Source of the DNA: Owenia fusiformis
Taxonomy: Eukaryota; Annelida; Polychaeta; Sabellida; Oweniidae
NCBI GenBank assembly: GCA_903813345.2
Contig: CAIIXF020000004.1
Location: forward strand, 3,617,525-3,681,524
Length of the DNA: 64,000 nt
Reading direction: 5' to 3'
A model generated the notes under the pieces. That model was given only the letters and a program-made list of their open reading frames with translations, had not been told where the DNA came from and ran no database searches. Below, piece after piece: positions 47,293-59,509 of this stretch. Within the stretch, counting starts at the first letter, position 1, and each line of letters starts with the position of its first letter. A program made the position numbers and the translations under genes.

Positions 47293-48265
47293 ACTGTTAC
47301 AAGTCCTTCAGAAATTAAAACAAGTCAAATTCTATCATAGCAATTGAAAAACTATCCTAAATAAATGCTTCAAGAATAACATAACAGCATGAATGATTTC
47401 ACTATAGCCCTAGGTAAGTCTTACTGCAAGCACAGAGAAGCGATTACTCTTTTTCGCGACCTACCTAATTTGAAGAGCCAATGTTTTTCACGTTCATAGA
47501 TGTAAGGTCTAGAAATTAGCCTAAGTATATTAATTGTTATATGGGGTACTTCTGTTTTAAAATCTATACAACGCAGTTTAGATTTTAAACAATGAGTGAG
47601 CAAAAGAAAATTACACAAGACCTGTCAAATGTAGTAGTTTCAGTCTACTCAACTGTTATTATACACTTGAAACGTGATACTGATAGTCTGCCTTGTTATC
47701 CGTTTCATGGAAACCTATTTATCCTCCAGCAACGTGATGCGTTTGGTTCAAAACTGAATATAATATAATAATTCAAAAAAGAAAATGAAAGTGAATTTTT
47801 TCCAGAAATTTTTCCCAAAAAATGTCCGAAGAATAGCGTGTTATTTGATATGTATGGGTTCTTCAAAGTAATCGTCCTGAAAATATTCAAGCTTTGATTA
47901 TAATCTCTAAATTCCAGCAATATGTAATCCTTTAGACTCACCAGATTGGAAGGAATCTTGATATAAAAGTGACAATTTCGCTCGAAGACCAGACTTCCTT
48001 CAGAAAATTTACTGCTCATGCGCAGTGGAAAGGTTATCTTATTTCGTCCAGTGTAGCGTATAACTCCCGGGAATAGTCTTATTCTCATTTATTTTCAGGG
48101 CTACTGAAATGAACATTCTCATCCAAGAAACTCTGATAGACACTATAATACCTACCCACAAATTGAGATATATCTTGCAATTCACTAGACTTGTGGCATT
48201 GGTTGTGACCTCTGTTGTGTCCAGTATTGTGCAGTTGTTAGAGAAAGCTCTTTGCTTCTATAGAT

Positions 48266-48294
48266 CATGGACTTCTAATCATTTGAAGTCCATG
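48266..48294. mobile_element. 29-bp hairpin insertion with 7-bp target duplication
   Basis: CATGGACTTCTAATC, then GAAGTCCATG, gives a 10-bp perfect stem. TATAGAT flanks it exactly on both sides (48259-48265 and 48295-48301). The arm is the same as in the 24185 hairpin. Confidence 0.65.
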
Positions 48295-48349
48295 TATAGA
48301 TCAATCATGGGCTTTCTCTTGAAGCCTATTATTCCAAATGTACATGGTC

Positions 48350-48600
48350 AGATGGTAGTCCTAACCCCAATATACACCAATGAGGCAAAATCCCACTTGC
48401 CCCATCAAGTCCGACCTTGGCCCATAGAATCCCAAGTTACTTGGCCCATCGGGATTTGATGGCATAAAATCCCACTGGACCCCACATGGGACTCAATGGG
48501 GCAAAGCCCGATGGAGTCCCACAGAGTCCATGAGGTAAAATCCCATGAAGTTCCATGCCAAGGTCTATGGAGGTCCCACTGTGCCCCATCAGTGTATATT
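48350..48600. repeat. Degenerate tandem repeat of AAATCCCA/GGGCCCCAT-like units
   Basis: AAATCCCACT, CCCCATC and GGGATTTGATGG recur irregularly in both orientations. Confidence 0.5.
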
Positions 48601-49225
48601 TGGCTTTAGGGTTTCCAGAAGCTAGACAATCAAATTGCGCACATGGATGGTCAATGTCAGTGCATCACAAGACTTAAAAATTGTTTCACTTACGAGTCGT
48701 TCTACTTATACGGGTGTTCCCTGGCCCTTGGACAGTTTTTTCTGAATCATCAAACAGTCAATTCTTGCATTGAGCCCCTGCTTAATTTTGGAAATATGTT
48801 AGCACATTGTATTTGCAGTATTAAACCACCAATGGCCAAATACTGAATTGTACTGTAACTCTGTCCTCTGTTCTGTACTTTCCACAAGTCTTGAAGTCAA
48901 TTGTGCATTAGGCTTGATTTCTCTTAAAGAATTGGACAGAGTTTACAACATGGCCCTTTGACTAAATATGGTGCAAAATTCCTTATATGGTGCAAAATTC
49001 CTTATATGGAGATTTTGGCATACAACTCATAATTAGCAAAAACAAACAAAATGTATTGATTTAGTTTTGCACGTTGTGCATTGTTTAATTCCATCACTAT
49101 ATACTGTACATAATTTAACACGGCATTGACATCTAAAAGATACATTCATATTTCAAGCTTCAAGGTTGTGTAGTTCAGAATATTTCATGACTTAACTAAT
49201 GTAATAGAACAGGCATATTCCTTCA

Positions 49226-49250
49226 AAAAAAAAAAAAAAAAAAAAAAATT
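49226..49250. repeat. A-tract of about 25, between two TTCCTTCAAA copies
   Basis: A run of A interrupts ATTCCTTCAAA, which is repeated on its far side. This could be a poly(A) tail scar of a retroposed fragment, or simple slippage. Confidence 0.6.
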
Positions 49251-49645
49251 CCTTCAAACACAACTCCCACGACCCACTCAGTACCATTTTTTAACCCACA
49301 ATTTTGAGGGTATTTCCTCAGCATGTTCTAAGATTGTGCTAAATTGCAGTGTTCCAGATTCAAGAATTTGGGATGAACTTCACAAATGTTATTTCTCTGG
49401 GTGATATTAATGTATTGTTATCCCCCCCCCCAATTGGCTAAGAACCTGCACATGGAAAATATTCATGCCTACATTAAGAAAAACACAACCATGAAGCATG
49501 TTTACATGTATATACTAAGGTATTGCAAGCATTACACAAGTGTGGGGACTGGGGAGAGTCCTGGTACTTGATAGGGAAGACCTAAAAATAAGTGCCATTC
49601 CCTTGGTCCAATATCACTCATATCTAACAGTTTGGCGTGTATACA

Positions 49646-49830
49646 CTGTTGGCCAAACATATGGAATTATAAATAGATGGAAATGAAAAATATCTTAATT
49701 ACAAATGTGTTTAGATTATTTTTCCTCACCGATCTAGGAAAAAATTCTCAATTCCTTAAAATTTGAGAGGGTATAGAAAACAAGGAAATCAATGGTAAAT
49801 TGGAAAATATTCCATATATCTGAGCAACAG
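49646..49830. mobile_element. Tc1/mariner-like MITE remnant
   Basis: CTGTTGGCCAAACATATGGA at the left is matched imperfectly by TCCATATATCTGAGCAACAG at the right. TGTTGGCCAAA ends are typical of Tc1-type elements. Confidence 0.5.
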
Positions 49831-52069
49831 ATTAGTGAGGAAAAGTTCTGATTTCTATCATTTAGACCCAGTGTCCAACTCCCCCACACACAATCACATT
49901 CTCTAGGTAGTGAAATAGAAAGAATGGGGGTTACCAGATACTTAATAGTGTACGAGTCTAAGAAGGAAAAGCAAACATGGTAAATAATATAAGGTAGTGG
50001 AGTAACATGGAGGGATTTACCAAACTAGCCTGAATAAAATACTAGGGTTCACCAATATGTTCTGAATTAATACTTAAACAAATTGAACAACCCTTGTATT
50101 TTAAGTAATGAAACATTTTAAAACCATTCTTAATTTACATGTGGTCTATCCAAACTCACTGTCTTTACAATGCTAGTATATAAATATGGAAAATGTCATC
50201 TAACTCATCTAATTGTCATTTTCATATGTAGACTTTCAAATTAATAAAAATAAAAAAAAACATTAACATTAACTCTGAAATGAAAAATTAATCTGAAATC
50301 AAGAATTATGCATTATTGAGTGGTTTTCTTTCCAAATTATGAATGAATCGATGTCACAAAATAAAATCAAAACAGTGTTTCTAACATGATGGACAGTATA
50401 AAAGTATAAAATCCACTAAGCATGTACTTTTTTAACATTAGAACTGCTTCATGAGAATTTTGAAACCATAAAAACAAAAAAGGCCTGGGCCTATAAGTTA
50501 TTTCAAAGAATTGAAATTTTAACTCAAAATGTACCTTTTAGGAATAATTTAGTAATATTTTGACCAAAAATATCAAGCGCATACTAGATAAATATTGTCA
50601 AAATGACAAACCCTTTCATGGAACTTTTTGGACACCTTACAGTACAGATCAGAAAACATTTACCGTAATCAGACATATTTTTCAATATGAAGTACAAATG
50701 TTGAATATAATAATGTTTACATGAATACATCTACTTCATTAAAAAGCTTGGTTGACAAAGACAGGGTGTCCAAAAACTGTGTCGACAGAACACAATTTAG
50801 GTCACCCTACATGCAACACTTGATGATATGTTTCTATAGCAACGTACCCAAGAACAAAATGCCATATTATTGTCAATTACACGAGTTTCACTTTACAGTA
50901 AAACAGTAAATATCATATAAACACTTCTCTAATACAAGGAACACCTACTTCTGTTTCATTTTTGATGACAACTTAAAATAAATTTAGCTTTTTTGTCTTG
51001 TATAATATTCCTTGTAATTTTAAACTAGCTAAAAAAATTGTAAAACTCAGTCAAACCATTTGTAATGAAATAGAGAAATTTTTGTCGTTTTGTCTCTATG
51101 GTAACCAACCTGCATCAGTTACAGTGGAGACGGTGAATTAAACATTTTTTTCAGAAATCTCAAACACACAATTAGATATTACGGATCTATTTGAGATCTT
51201 ACATTTGTAATGATGAATGACATATTGATTGAAAAATCATAAACAACAATTTTTCACTCCTGTCTAAGATCCTATCTTAAATATCTGTTTGTACAATTAA
51301 ATATTCATTGATATTTCTATATACTATACTCACTTTAAACAAGGAATAACCATGAACAATTTGCCATTTTGCCCCTGGGTTTTGTTGCCATTATTCTGAT
51401 CTCAGGTTATACATATTACATACAGAAGGTCTATATGATAATAGCCGAATAACAAAATTTACAAAATAACATAAAAAATGATATAAATTGCAAGTTTAAA
51501 ATAACCAATGAGATTCACATGTGTAGGTAACATTAAATATTTTTATAAAAAAAAGAATCTTATTTATTCGGTTTTAATATGTTTTTCTTGATTATGAATA
51601 CTAGAAGCATGTACGGTGGTTTCGATTCACACATATGGGAAATAATGCAAACATAAATATAGTTTCACATGTCCGTATGCTCGGATATTGACAAAATCAT
51701 TTATTTACCCCTAATTCCACTCAATAAATTATCAAAAATTATCAAAAAAGATATGCATTTGTCTTAGTTAAGTATATCATTACCACTAACTGGCACTGGA
51801 ATATATGGCTTTGAGAGTATTGTCAAAACATTTTGCTTTGAGAGTAGTAAAATTAAATTGCACTGATATAATACTGTAAATTATTACTCATTTGTTGATG
51901 AAGATTGCAGACAAAAAATGTCCTAGTTTTTTCATAGTTCACATTCTGAACACATTGTCGAATATAAGTTACCCAAGTAAGTACTTAACCAAAGCAATAT
52001 GCAAATTAAATCAAAAAAATTAAATACCATTAACCAAAGGCTAAATGTACTTAAAATAAAATTATCACA

Positions 52070-52149
52070 CTAAATACAGGGTGATCAATAATAATGCGAC
52101 TGGGGGATATTTTCCCCCTGATATTACTTTGTGATCACCCTGTATTTAG
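52070..52149. mobile_element. 80-bp perfect-ended palindromic element
   Basis: CTAAATACAGGGTGATCA and TGATCACCCTGTATTTAG are exact complements, with an inner GGGGGATA/TTTCCCCC stem. A related ATACAGGGTGATCCTGTAT lies at about 52438. Confidence 0.75.
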
Positions 52150-53654
52150 CTGTGATGATGTGGACTCATAATTGTGGATTTGATTTATACTTTGTCTAAC
52201 TAAAAATCTACACTTTATGTGATAGCATAAATATATATGTATATACATGTACTATAATAATGCATTGTGATCGTGAAATAGAAAATTCATTCCATGTTTC
52301 TCAGTCTATATAGAGCAGGCATACAAGTACATTACAATATATCAAAATCTAAAATTTTCATCTCCAGATTGAAAATGTCAAAAATTGGCTAGATTTCCAA
52401 ATAAATAATTATACGATGGGACTTCATTCATCACCAATACAGGGTGATCCTGTATTTATTAAGTTTTTATTTATTTTTGTATGTAGATTTTCTCCGATTT
52501 TCTCCTCTATAAACACGGGTCCTAACCACACCTTATCTTAAAGTGAGTGTTTTAGGCTCTGCATTGAGCTAATCATATCGTTGTGTTTCTTAACACACAA
52601 ATCGGCTTTCCTAACTGCTAAGTCTCTCCAGGTATCATGGGGTCTAGTTAGTACCCAATTGTTAAAAGTTCTTTCATTTTCTTTCTATTTAAAAAAAAAA
52701 CAAGTGTCCCTTCATCTCCCTATTCTGGCATGCCGATAAAATTTAATTGTATTTTTATCCACTAATATTTTAAGACATATTTATACGAAGGCTCCACCCT
52801 ATTTATTATTCAAAAAATCTATGCCAACATTGACATGTATTTTTCAATATATTGATGTACTAGATATGCGGAGCAGTCACAACACTGAATTGCTGTCACA
52901 AAATTGCATCAGGCACAAATATATACTTTTTGTTGATTATTCCACTTCCATTGGTGTCTCAAAAATGCTGATTTCACATTTTCGTCGTAAATAAGTTTCA
53001 TACGTACATATATTGTCACATATATGTCACTGTGGATTTCTGTATCTCTCAGTCATTTTTGCATGAATAAAATTGCATTGCATACAGGTCTCTAGCTAGA
53101 ACTCCCAGAATTTTCCTTCCTTTTGATATCAACAGATATTTGAAACATAGAGCGGCAATATTGGCAAGCTGGTTGAAAGTGACTTAAACCAGTCATAACC
53201 AACTACAGTCAGTCACGACCAATTATAACCAGTTCAAACTGGCTGGCTATAACCGATCTCAATTGTCTCCTAAATATAGTAGATTGGTTATAACAGACTC
53301 ATAAAGGCAACTTTAACTTCACGAGGGCACGCAGGACATGGACTATAACAGACAAAGTGTACATACATTGTAGCTGAGAGTGGGTGCGGCACCAACTAAC
53401 ATAAACAGCCTCTGTGGATTGTGTCACTGATTATAGTAAAACCACACTTAAAACACCACTCCGGTCATGTCTGATTTCTCTCATTTTCACACGTTTCTCT
53501 CTAAAATTTGAATAAACTGCCCGATTTTCTTGCATTTCTATACAATTTAGAGTGTTGACTACATGACTGTATACTCTATTCCTTGCTCAATCTCTCCTTT
53601 CACTGAGTAATTTAAGTTTCAATACATGACCATTGTGAGAGCATTGCTGGGTTA

Positions 53655-53732
53655 CTAAAGTAACCTACATTTGTGGTCTCTACGATTATGGGATGAAGGT
53701 TGTAATACTCCCCTAACTGCTTCATCAAACAC
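53655..53732 (-). CDS. Rac-like exon 5 (CAAX box, stop)
   Basis: Codes [20 protein letters not shown] then KCRLL and TAG (53655-53657). The acceptor is AATTTCCAG. Confidence 0.95.
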   Translation of the reverse strand: MFDEAVRGVLQPSSHNRRDHKCRLL

Positions 53733-56700
53733 CTGGAAATTAACAAAATCATCATTTAAATAATCATATTACATTTGGAAAGAGTTGGGACTCTCTGAGA
53801 GAAATTCACCTCGTAACTCTTATACTACACCCCCAAAATGCAATCTGATTTTCGACGCTGTTTCGTTGCCAAATTTCGGTGCCGTTTCGGCACCAAATGG
53901 ACTGACTAGTCTGGTACCAAATTTTGGTGTCGAAAATTTTCGGTGCCGGAACGGTGCCGAATTTCTTCGATGTCGAAACAGCGCCAAATTATATTGGCTT
54001 TGTACTAGGCTCTGTGATTCAGGGTTTGGTTTTTTTCGATTGTACAGAGACAAAAATTTTAAACATTTGCTGAACAATGACTTGCAACCAAATCGAAAAT
54101 TACAACAGTTTCAAAACAAACCCCAGAGTATAAGCATTTGGGGTTGGGTTAAAATATTGACTTCTGTCACCTATATGTATGTTTAAGAATTTGAATATTT
54201 TTATAATATTTTGGGAAAATTACCCAGCATCTATTTATAAATCTATTTCAATCCTTTTAAAACTTGAAAATCTAATCATTTTGACAAGTTTTGGATATCT
54301 GTTAAAATGTCAATGAAAAAAAATGCTGATGAGAAAACCTCAATGGGGAACATTTAAAAACTCACCTGTTTTAATCCTCTTTGTGTAAGAGCCGAGCATT
54401 CTATATATTTTACTGCCTTTATTTTAGATGCCATTTTAATGCCCTGTTCTCTCTTTATTGGAGACAAACCCTGGGATACCAGTAGACCTATAGCCTCTTT
54501 GTTCTCTCGTAAATCAATTTTTGTACCTGAAACAAAAAAATGAGTTAAAGAATAACATCCTTTTACCCTTACCTGAACAATTCCACAAAACAGACAGACA
54601 ATCAATCTGCAGGGACTGATACCTATTAGCTCAGAGGACCGAAATGCATTAAACAAACCAATTTATAAACTTACCCCCCCCCCCCATAATCAGTGTGTCT
54701 TTCAAAATTAAATTTTTTATTTTTTTTAAAAACTCATATAGACATGTATAATTGTAAACAAATCCAATTTTAATGTAATAACTCTATACTGAATTTAAAA
54801 AAAGTTTAAAAAAAGGGGACAGAGGCCTTTAAGTGATGACGTGTGAATGTAGTTTTATTTCATCCTGTTGAAATAGATTATTTATGATCCATGTGATCTG
54901 ATACAGATTTATGCTGAAATGTCTACAGATAACAGAACAATGAATTATATAAAGTGGCCTCCTCGTAACCAAACTGGGACCTCTGCTTACCTATGAGCAA
55001 TACTGTACCTCTGATTTTCATTAAGGGGTCTTACCTTTGAGCAACACTGGGGCCTCTGATTTTCATTAAGGGGTCTTACCTTTGAGCAACACTGGGGCCT
55101 CTGATTTTCATTAAGGGGTCTTACCTATTAGCAACACCAGTGTCTCTGATTTGCATAAAGGAGTCTTACCTATGAGCAACACCAGTGTCTCTGATTTGCA
55201 TAAAGGAGTCTTACCTATGAGCAACACCAGTGTCTCTGATTTGCATAAAGGAGTATCACCTATGAGCAACACCAGTGTCTCTGATTTGCATAAAGGAGTC
55301 TTTCCTATGAGCAACACCAGTGTCTCTGATTTGCATAAAGGAGTCTTACCTATGAGCAACACCAGGGCCTCTGATTTCACATAAAGGGGTCCCATGAGAA
55401 ACACTAGGGGCTCTGATTTCACATAAAGGAGTCTTACCTATGAGCAACACTGGGGCCTCTGGGCAGTGATGTTTAATCTCTGGCATCCACTTTGTATTTA
55501 CATTTTCAAATGATGAGGGACTGATCACACTAAAGCATACTAGGAACACATCTGTCTGAAATACAACAAAATATAGCAATTATAGTTCAATTTTGTGGAG
55601 TGAAGTTTACTATGTGTGCTAAAAGTCTATATTTCAGGAGTCTGGTTTTTTATATCATACCTTACGATTCATACAGAACCAAATTGTCTACTTGAACAAT
55701 GACTTGTGACAAAATCGTAAAATGCGACTGTTCATAAAAATGGAGCCTAGGGACCCAAGACCTCATTTGAGGTTGGGCCAAAATATTAACTTCTCTCAAA
55801 ATATGATATTATTTATATTTTAGAATTTGAAATCGATTTGTGATACATTAAAACTTCAAAAACCTCAAAAAATACACCAGGACTTTTTTTCTTACATTAG
55901 TACAAATTTCTCATTTTCTATTTTTGACCAAAGTTGATTAAAATATGCAAATTTTTCATGATTTTTATTTTCTAAGTGGCCAGTCGTCTATTTTCAAAAT
56001 CTGGTGATGGATCAACACCTATTTGCCTTAAAGTTTGAACTATGTGAATACAAGTGAATAATGAAAATACGAACATGACACAAAGTGAGAAATATCACAC
56101 TTTTTAATCATATAATTCAAAATGGCAACAATGTAATTTACCCAGCAGGCCCAAAACCTGATCAGATCTGCAATAGTTTGTTTTTCAAGTTGACCAGGAA
56201 GATGTTTTCCTGGAATTTGATTAAAGCAATGCCTGGTTGCCTACATGCTCATCCCCCCCCCCCAGCAACACAAGACAATTATGATATAGCACAAGTTTTG
56301 AAAAAGTGTGATTAAAATTATTTCTGATTTCAACAAAATATTGAGCTCTTGCACAAAATATTCACACTAATAATTACATATCTGTTTTCATATATTCAAA
56401 TTGCAACGGTAGAATGTTTTCCATTTTGTTTTCTATCAATAATTTCTTATATGCCATTTCTACCCTTGCTTTGAAAATTGTTTAGAAGTCGATATTCAGT
56501 ACTTTCGTAAAATCACATAAAAAATGACAATTTTTAGTAGATCCCAATTATTGAGTTACTCCCGATCTGGGAAACTTACTTGAGGGTAAGATAGAGGGCG
56601 TAATCTGTCATAATCTTCCTGTCCGGCGGTATCCCATAATCCTAAGTTGACGGGCACTGTATCAACAGTCAATGACGCAGTATAGTTATCAAACCTAAAC

Positions 56701-57771
56701 AGTACATGCAAAACACTGAATTATTCCATGTAATATATGCGATATCATATTTTTCACAGTCTGAGTGAATATCATGTTGTCCCTCAGAATAAAATCCATA
56801 TGTCCAGCCTCTTATCAAATCACCCCTTTTTAATCAAAAGCAAATAAATCTCTTCACATTTTTAAATTACTTTTTCGAAATATTTATAATGATACTGGTA
56901 ATTATTATACGCACTAGTGTATTGCAAGAGGGCATACATATCACAATTACACTAGGGATTACAACATAATACTGAAAGGTATATATCACACTACGTCACA
57001 AGTGAACCCACCCCTTGGCAAATCCTGGCTACGGGCCTGTACACTTACACTGCAGGTGCACATATCGTTAAGTACACCTTACACTAACAACTTTTGCATA
57101 CATATTACACTATAGGTGTAGAGCAATCACCCAGAAATCAAGGGGTCTTTGATTCACTCTGGGGTGGACTGACTTTTTCACATCAGCCCTTCGCATAGGA
57201 TTTCATTCTATATTTTCAGTAACTAATCTAATAGGTGACTCAAATCAATTCACTTCATGTAATGTAATTTTTACAATACTTTTTTTTAGAAAATAAATAA
57301 ATGATAATAAAATAACCACATACTCTAACATACTTTGTAAATTTACTCCATCTTGGGAATATACACAAACCCTTAATTTGTGTCACCCACAATCATGGTA
57401 TATGTATATACATGTACACTGTAGTGTGTTTTGTGAAACAAGCAAATTGAAATTGAATTGAATGAGAGATGATAGAGATAATACCATAGTTTAGGTCTAT
57501 AGTTTTTCAAAATTTTTTTATTTTTTGTATTTACTTTACTCCAGCTTGGGAATACACAAACCCTTCTGTCACCCACTCATTGTATATGTATATTGTTTGT
57601 TTTGTGAAATAAACAAAATTGAAAATTGAAATAAATATGAGTACTTACACAGTAGGTACATATTCTCCTGGGAAGCTATCTGTTGTGAAGGATATGAGCA
57701 TACATGTCTTGCCAACTGTTCCATCTCCAACTACCACACATTTTATTTGCCTAGCCTGAGCCATGGTACAT
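53655..57771 (-). CDS. Rac-family small GTPase (Mig-2/Mtl/RhoG-like), 195 aa, 5 coding exons
   Basis: A membrane-anchored molecular switch controlling actin and cell shape, inferred from the family. Motifs: P-loop GDGTVGKT (13-20), switch I EYVPTVFDNY with Thr38, DTAGQE (60-65) with Gln64, TKID (118-121), ECSALTQRG (159-167), and the C-terminal CAAX box CRLL (192-195), which ends in Leu and so predicts geranylgeranylation. GDGT with Thr in place of Ala13 of Rac1, and [20 protein letters not shown], are features I know from the Mig-2/Mtl branch. The tail [11 protein letters not shown] lacks the long Lys/Arg run of Rac1. Exons (57649-57764, 56580-56694, 55438-55555, 54366-54526, 53655-53732) join in phase. 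An acceptor at 57772 implies a separate non-coding leader exon to the right. Confidence 0.96.
54366..54526 (-). CDS. Rac-like exon 4
   Basis: Codes [20 protein letters not shown] to [12 protein letters not shown]. The acceptor is TTTCAG and the donor is CAG then GTGAGT. Confidence 0.96.
54985..55437 (-). repeat. 45-bp donor-anchored array of Rac-like exon 3, about 9-10 copies
   Basis: Minus-strand units contain CAGAGACACTGGTGTTGCTC, ATAG then GTAAGACTCCTTTATG: the last 25 or so coding bases of exon 3 plus its donor. Distal copies (54985-55130) are 54-60 bp and more diverged (CAAAG then GTAAGACC). One copy reads GTGATA and one GAAAGA at the donor. The ORF with [15 protein letters not shown] repeats is a by-product. 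Confidence 0.96.
55438..55555 (-). CDS. Rac-like exon 3
   Basis: Codes [20 protein letters not shown] and then CPEAPVLLI plus one base. The donor is ATAG then GTAAGAC. This 3' edge seeds the array at 54985-55437. Confidence 0.96.
56580..56694 (-). CDS. Rac-like exon 2 (switch regions)
   Basis: Codes [20 protein letters not shown], then [18 protein letters not shown]. The acceptor is CTGTTTAG and the donor is CAA then GTAAGT. Confidence 0.96.
57340..57640. repeat. Intronic duplication in Rac-like intron 1
   Basis: CTTGGGAATA, CACAAACCCTT, GTCACCCAC, TTTTGTGAAA and AATTGAAA occur in the same order twice, about 190 bp apart. No exon edge is included. Confidence 0.75.
57649..57771 (-). CDS. Rac-like exon 1 (start codon at 57762-57764)
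   Basis: Codes [20 protein letters not shown] to EYVPTV (split codon). The 5' UTR part is only 7 bases after an acceptor (CCTTGCAG), so transcription begins in another exon. The donor is TGT then GTAAGT. Confidence 0.95.
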
Positions 57772-58445
57772 CTGCAAGGTAAAATTAGGGTAAAAATAAT
57801 CTTCAATACTGGAGAGTACAACAGTTAATATTTGCATAGTCTAGTCTCAGCCATCATCCTTGCCACACCTGCCAGAGATTGTCAATGTAAAAATAATACC
57901 CTTTGCATTTATTCGACTTTGCTTCTTAAAAGACAGCTTCATCTTCACTCTTTCACTTTACAATAAATCTCTGAACTCCCCGAGCCAGAGTTCATCGTCG
58001 AAATATGGACGAAAAATAGGCAGTGTAGCACAGGATATAAAAGTAAAGGAAAGAGTAAAAAATGAAAAATGAAACATTTCTTTTTGAAACATCAAAAACA
58101 TCTATCGATTGGATGATGTAAATAACTGTAAATTATTATTATCAAAAGAATGTCTTCCCTGAAATCGGGTAGGCTACTTGAAAAAGTTGCCTACCCCAAC
58201 AAAAATCAGCCTACCCCAATAAAAAATATGATGCCTTTTGGGCCCTTAGCCCCAGGCAGTATAAAAAATCAAGTCGAGCTCTGCATGAAAAAAATAGACA
58301 AGAAAATATCTCTTTTCATACCGCTTATCTTTGGGAAATCTCCCCTCTACCTCTTTTCATAAAGAACTTGAATCGACTTTTATACATGTTCCCAGCCATA
58401 TGTTTTTTAGTTTATTTTATTAAAGTGTCACAGGCCTATTAATAC
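57772..58445. other. Start of the region upstream of the Rac-like coding exons
   Basis: Part of the first intron of the Rac-like gene. A dispersed-repeat fragment (CCCTTTGCATTT, GCTTCTTAAAAGA) lies at 57898-57940. No exon is seen. Confidence 0.45.
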
Positions 58446-59050
58446 TAGAGGTGTCACGGTCCAAAAAAATTTCGGTACGGTACACCGAAATGTTGTAATG
58501 TCTGATGATGGCAGTATCACTTTCACTTTTCAAAATCATATTCAGAAATAAAGAAACGTCAATTAAAATCTAATGTAACACATCTGCCGCGAATGTGATC
58601 GTCATTTCATATAGTCTGCACAGTGAACTATCACCAATTTGTTTACCTTGTGATATCGGAGTTCCAAAATACTTCCAAATTGCCGACTTTTTCGACTTAG
58701 ATTTTTCAATTTCTTTCCTACATTCGGCATACTAATAATGCACTTGATTTGCAAACAACGATGAAGAAATTTAAGAACAAGCATTACAATCTACCTGAAA
58801 TCGCGGATCTGTTGATAACACTTTTCATTGTAAAGAAGTGTAATCTAGGTACGAGTTGTGTGAAAATATTTAATTTTTCAGAACGAAATCGGAGGTACTC
58901 CTCGCTATTTATACACGTTTTTATGTATTTTAGGGAAGGAATTTATGTACCGATCCGAACCGATATTAACCCTTTCTGTCCCGTATCCCGAACCAAATCA
59001 CCTGTAGAGAAATTTGATCCAATATAGGCTTGGAAACCGTGACACCTCTA
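58446..59050. mobile_element. hAT-like non-autonomous transposon with 8-bp target duplication
   Basis: TAGAGGTGTCACGGT at the left is exactly complemented by ACCGTGACACCTCTA at the right. ATTAATAC flanks both ends (58438-58445 and 59051-59058); an 8-bp duplication is diagnostic for hAT-class insertion. The two short internal ORFs (60 and 92 codons) are unrecognised. The clean duplication and identical ends suggest a fairly recent insertion. Confidence 0.9.
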
Positions 59051-59509
59051 ATTAATACATAATTATAGAATTATTCAAAAGCCACAAGCCAACAATGACT
59101 TATGAGACACTGTCCATCTCAGACATTTTTATCTTTGGGCCTCTTTCTGTTCACATTTTTCTGACTGTTTTTATTATTACTCAAAAGCAATCTGTTGTAA
59201 TAACCACCAGGATTATCACTCTTGACATTTGAACTCACTCGATTCACTGCCAGATTGTATATTGCATGTATTGGGATCTACTGTAGGCCTTGTCGTACTA
59301 TCGGAAGTTTTCTTTAAAATTTTCAATTTCTGACTGTCTCGAAATCAATTTTAAACAAGACGTTTTATTGGTCAGCTTTTTTTAAATACAATGAACATGG
59401 CAGCTATTAGCGAATCAAAATCAAAGTATCAAGGGTAAATATGTTGTTTTTCTGGTATAAATGTGGTCAAGTAGGTCTATAAAAATTTTAGCCTGAAAAA
59501 CTTACGGAC

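Larger units (their letters stand above)
47293..53654. other. Region between the USP start and the Rac stop: USP promoter side plus probable Rac 3' UTR
   Basis: No coding exon is recognised. The right part (roughly 50-53.6 kb) is AT-rich, non-repetitive and directly downstream of the Rac stop, so part of it is likely 3' UTR. The 47.3-48.1 kb part should hold the USP promoter; I see no diagnostic core element. Short elements within are listed separately. Confidence 0.45.

Noticed and set aside
47705-48088. 127-residue minus-strand ORF upstream of the USP start
   Set aside because: No recognised domain and no supporting splice sites into exon 1; it more likely lies in the promoter or leader region.
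53785-54186. 133-residue plus-strand ORF in Rac-like intron 4
   Set aside because: It is antisense intronic sequence made of repeated CGGTGCCG-like units; no domain is recognised.
55111-55579. 103- and 77-residue ORFs with [11 protein letters not shown] repeats
   Set aside because: They are read-through of the Rac exon 3 donor array and the real exon 3; the GTPase is explained by splicing at 55437.
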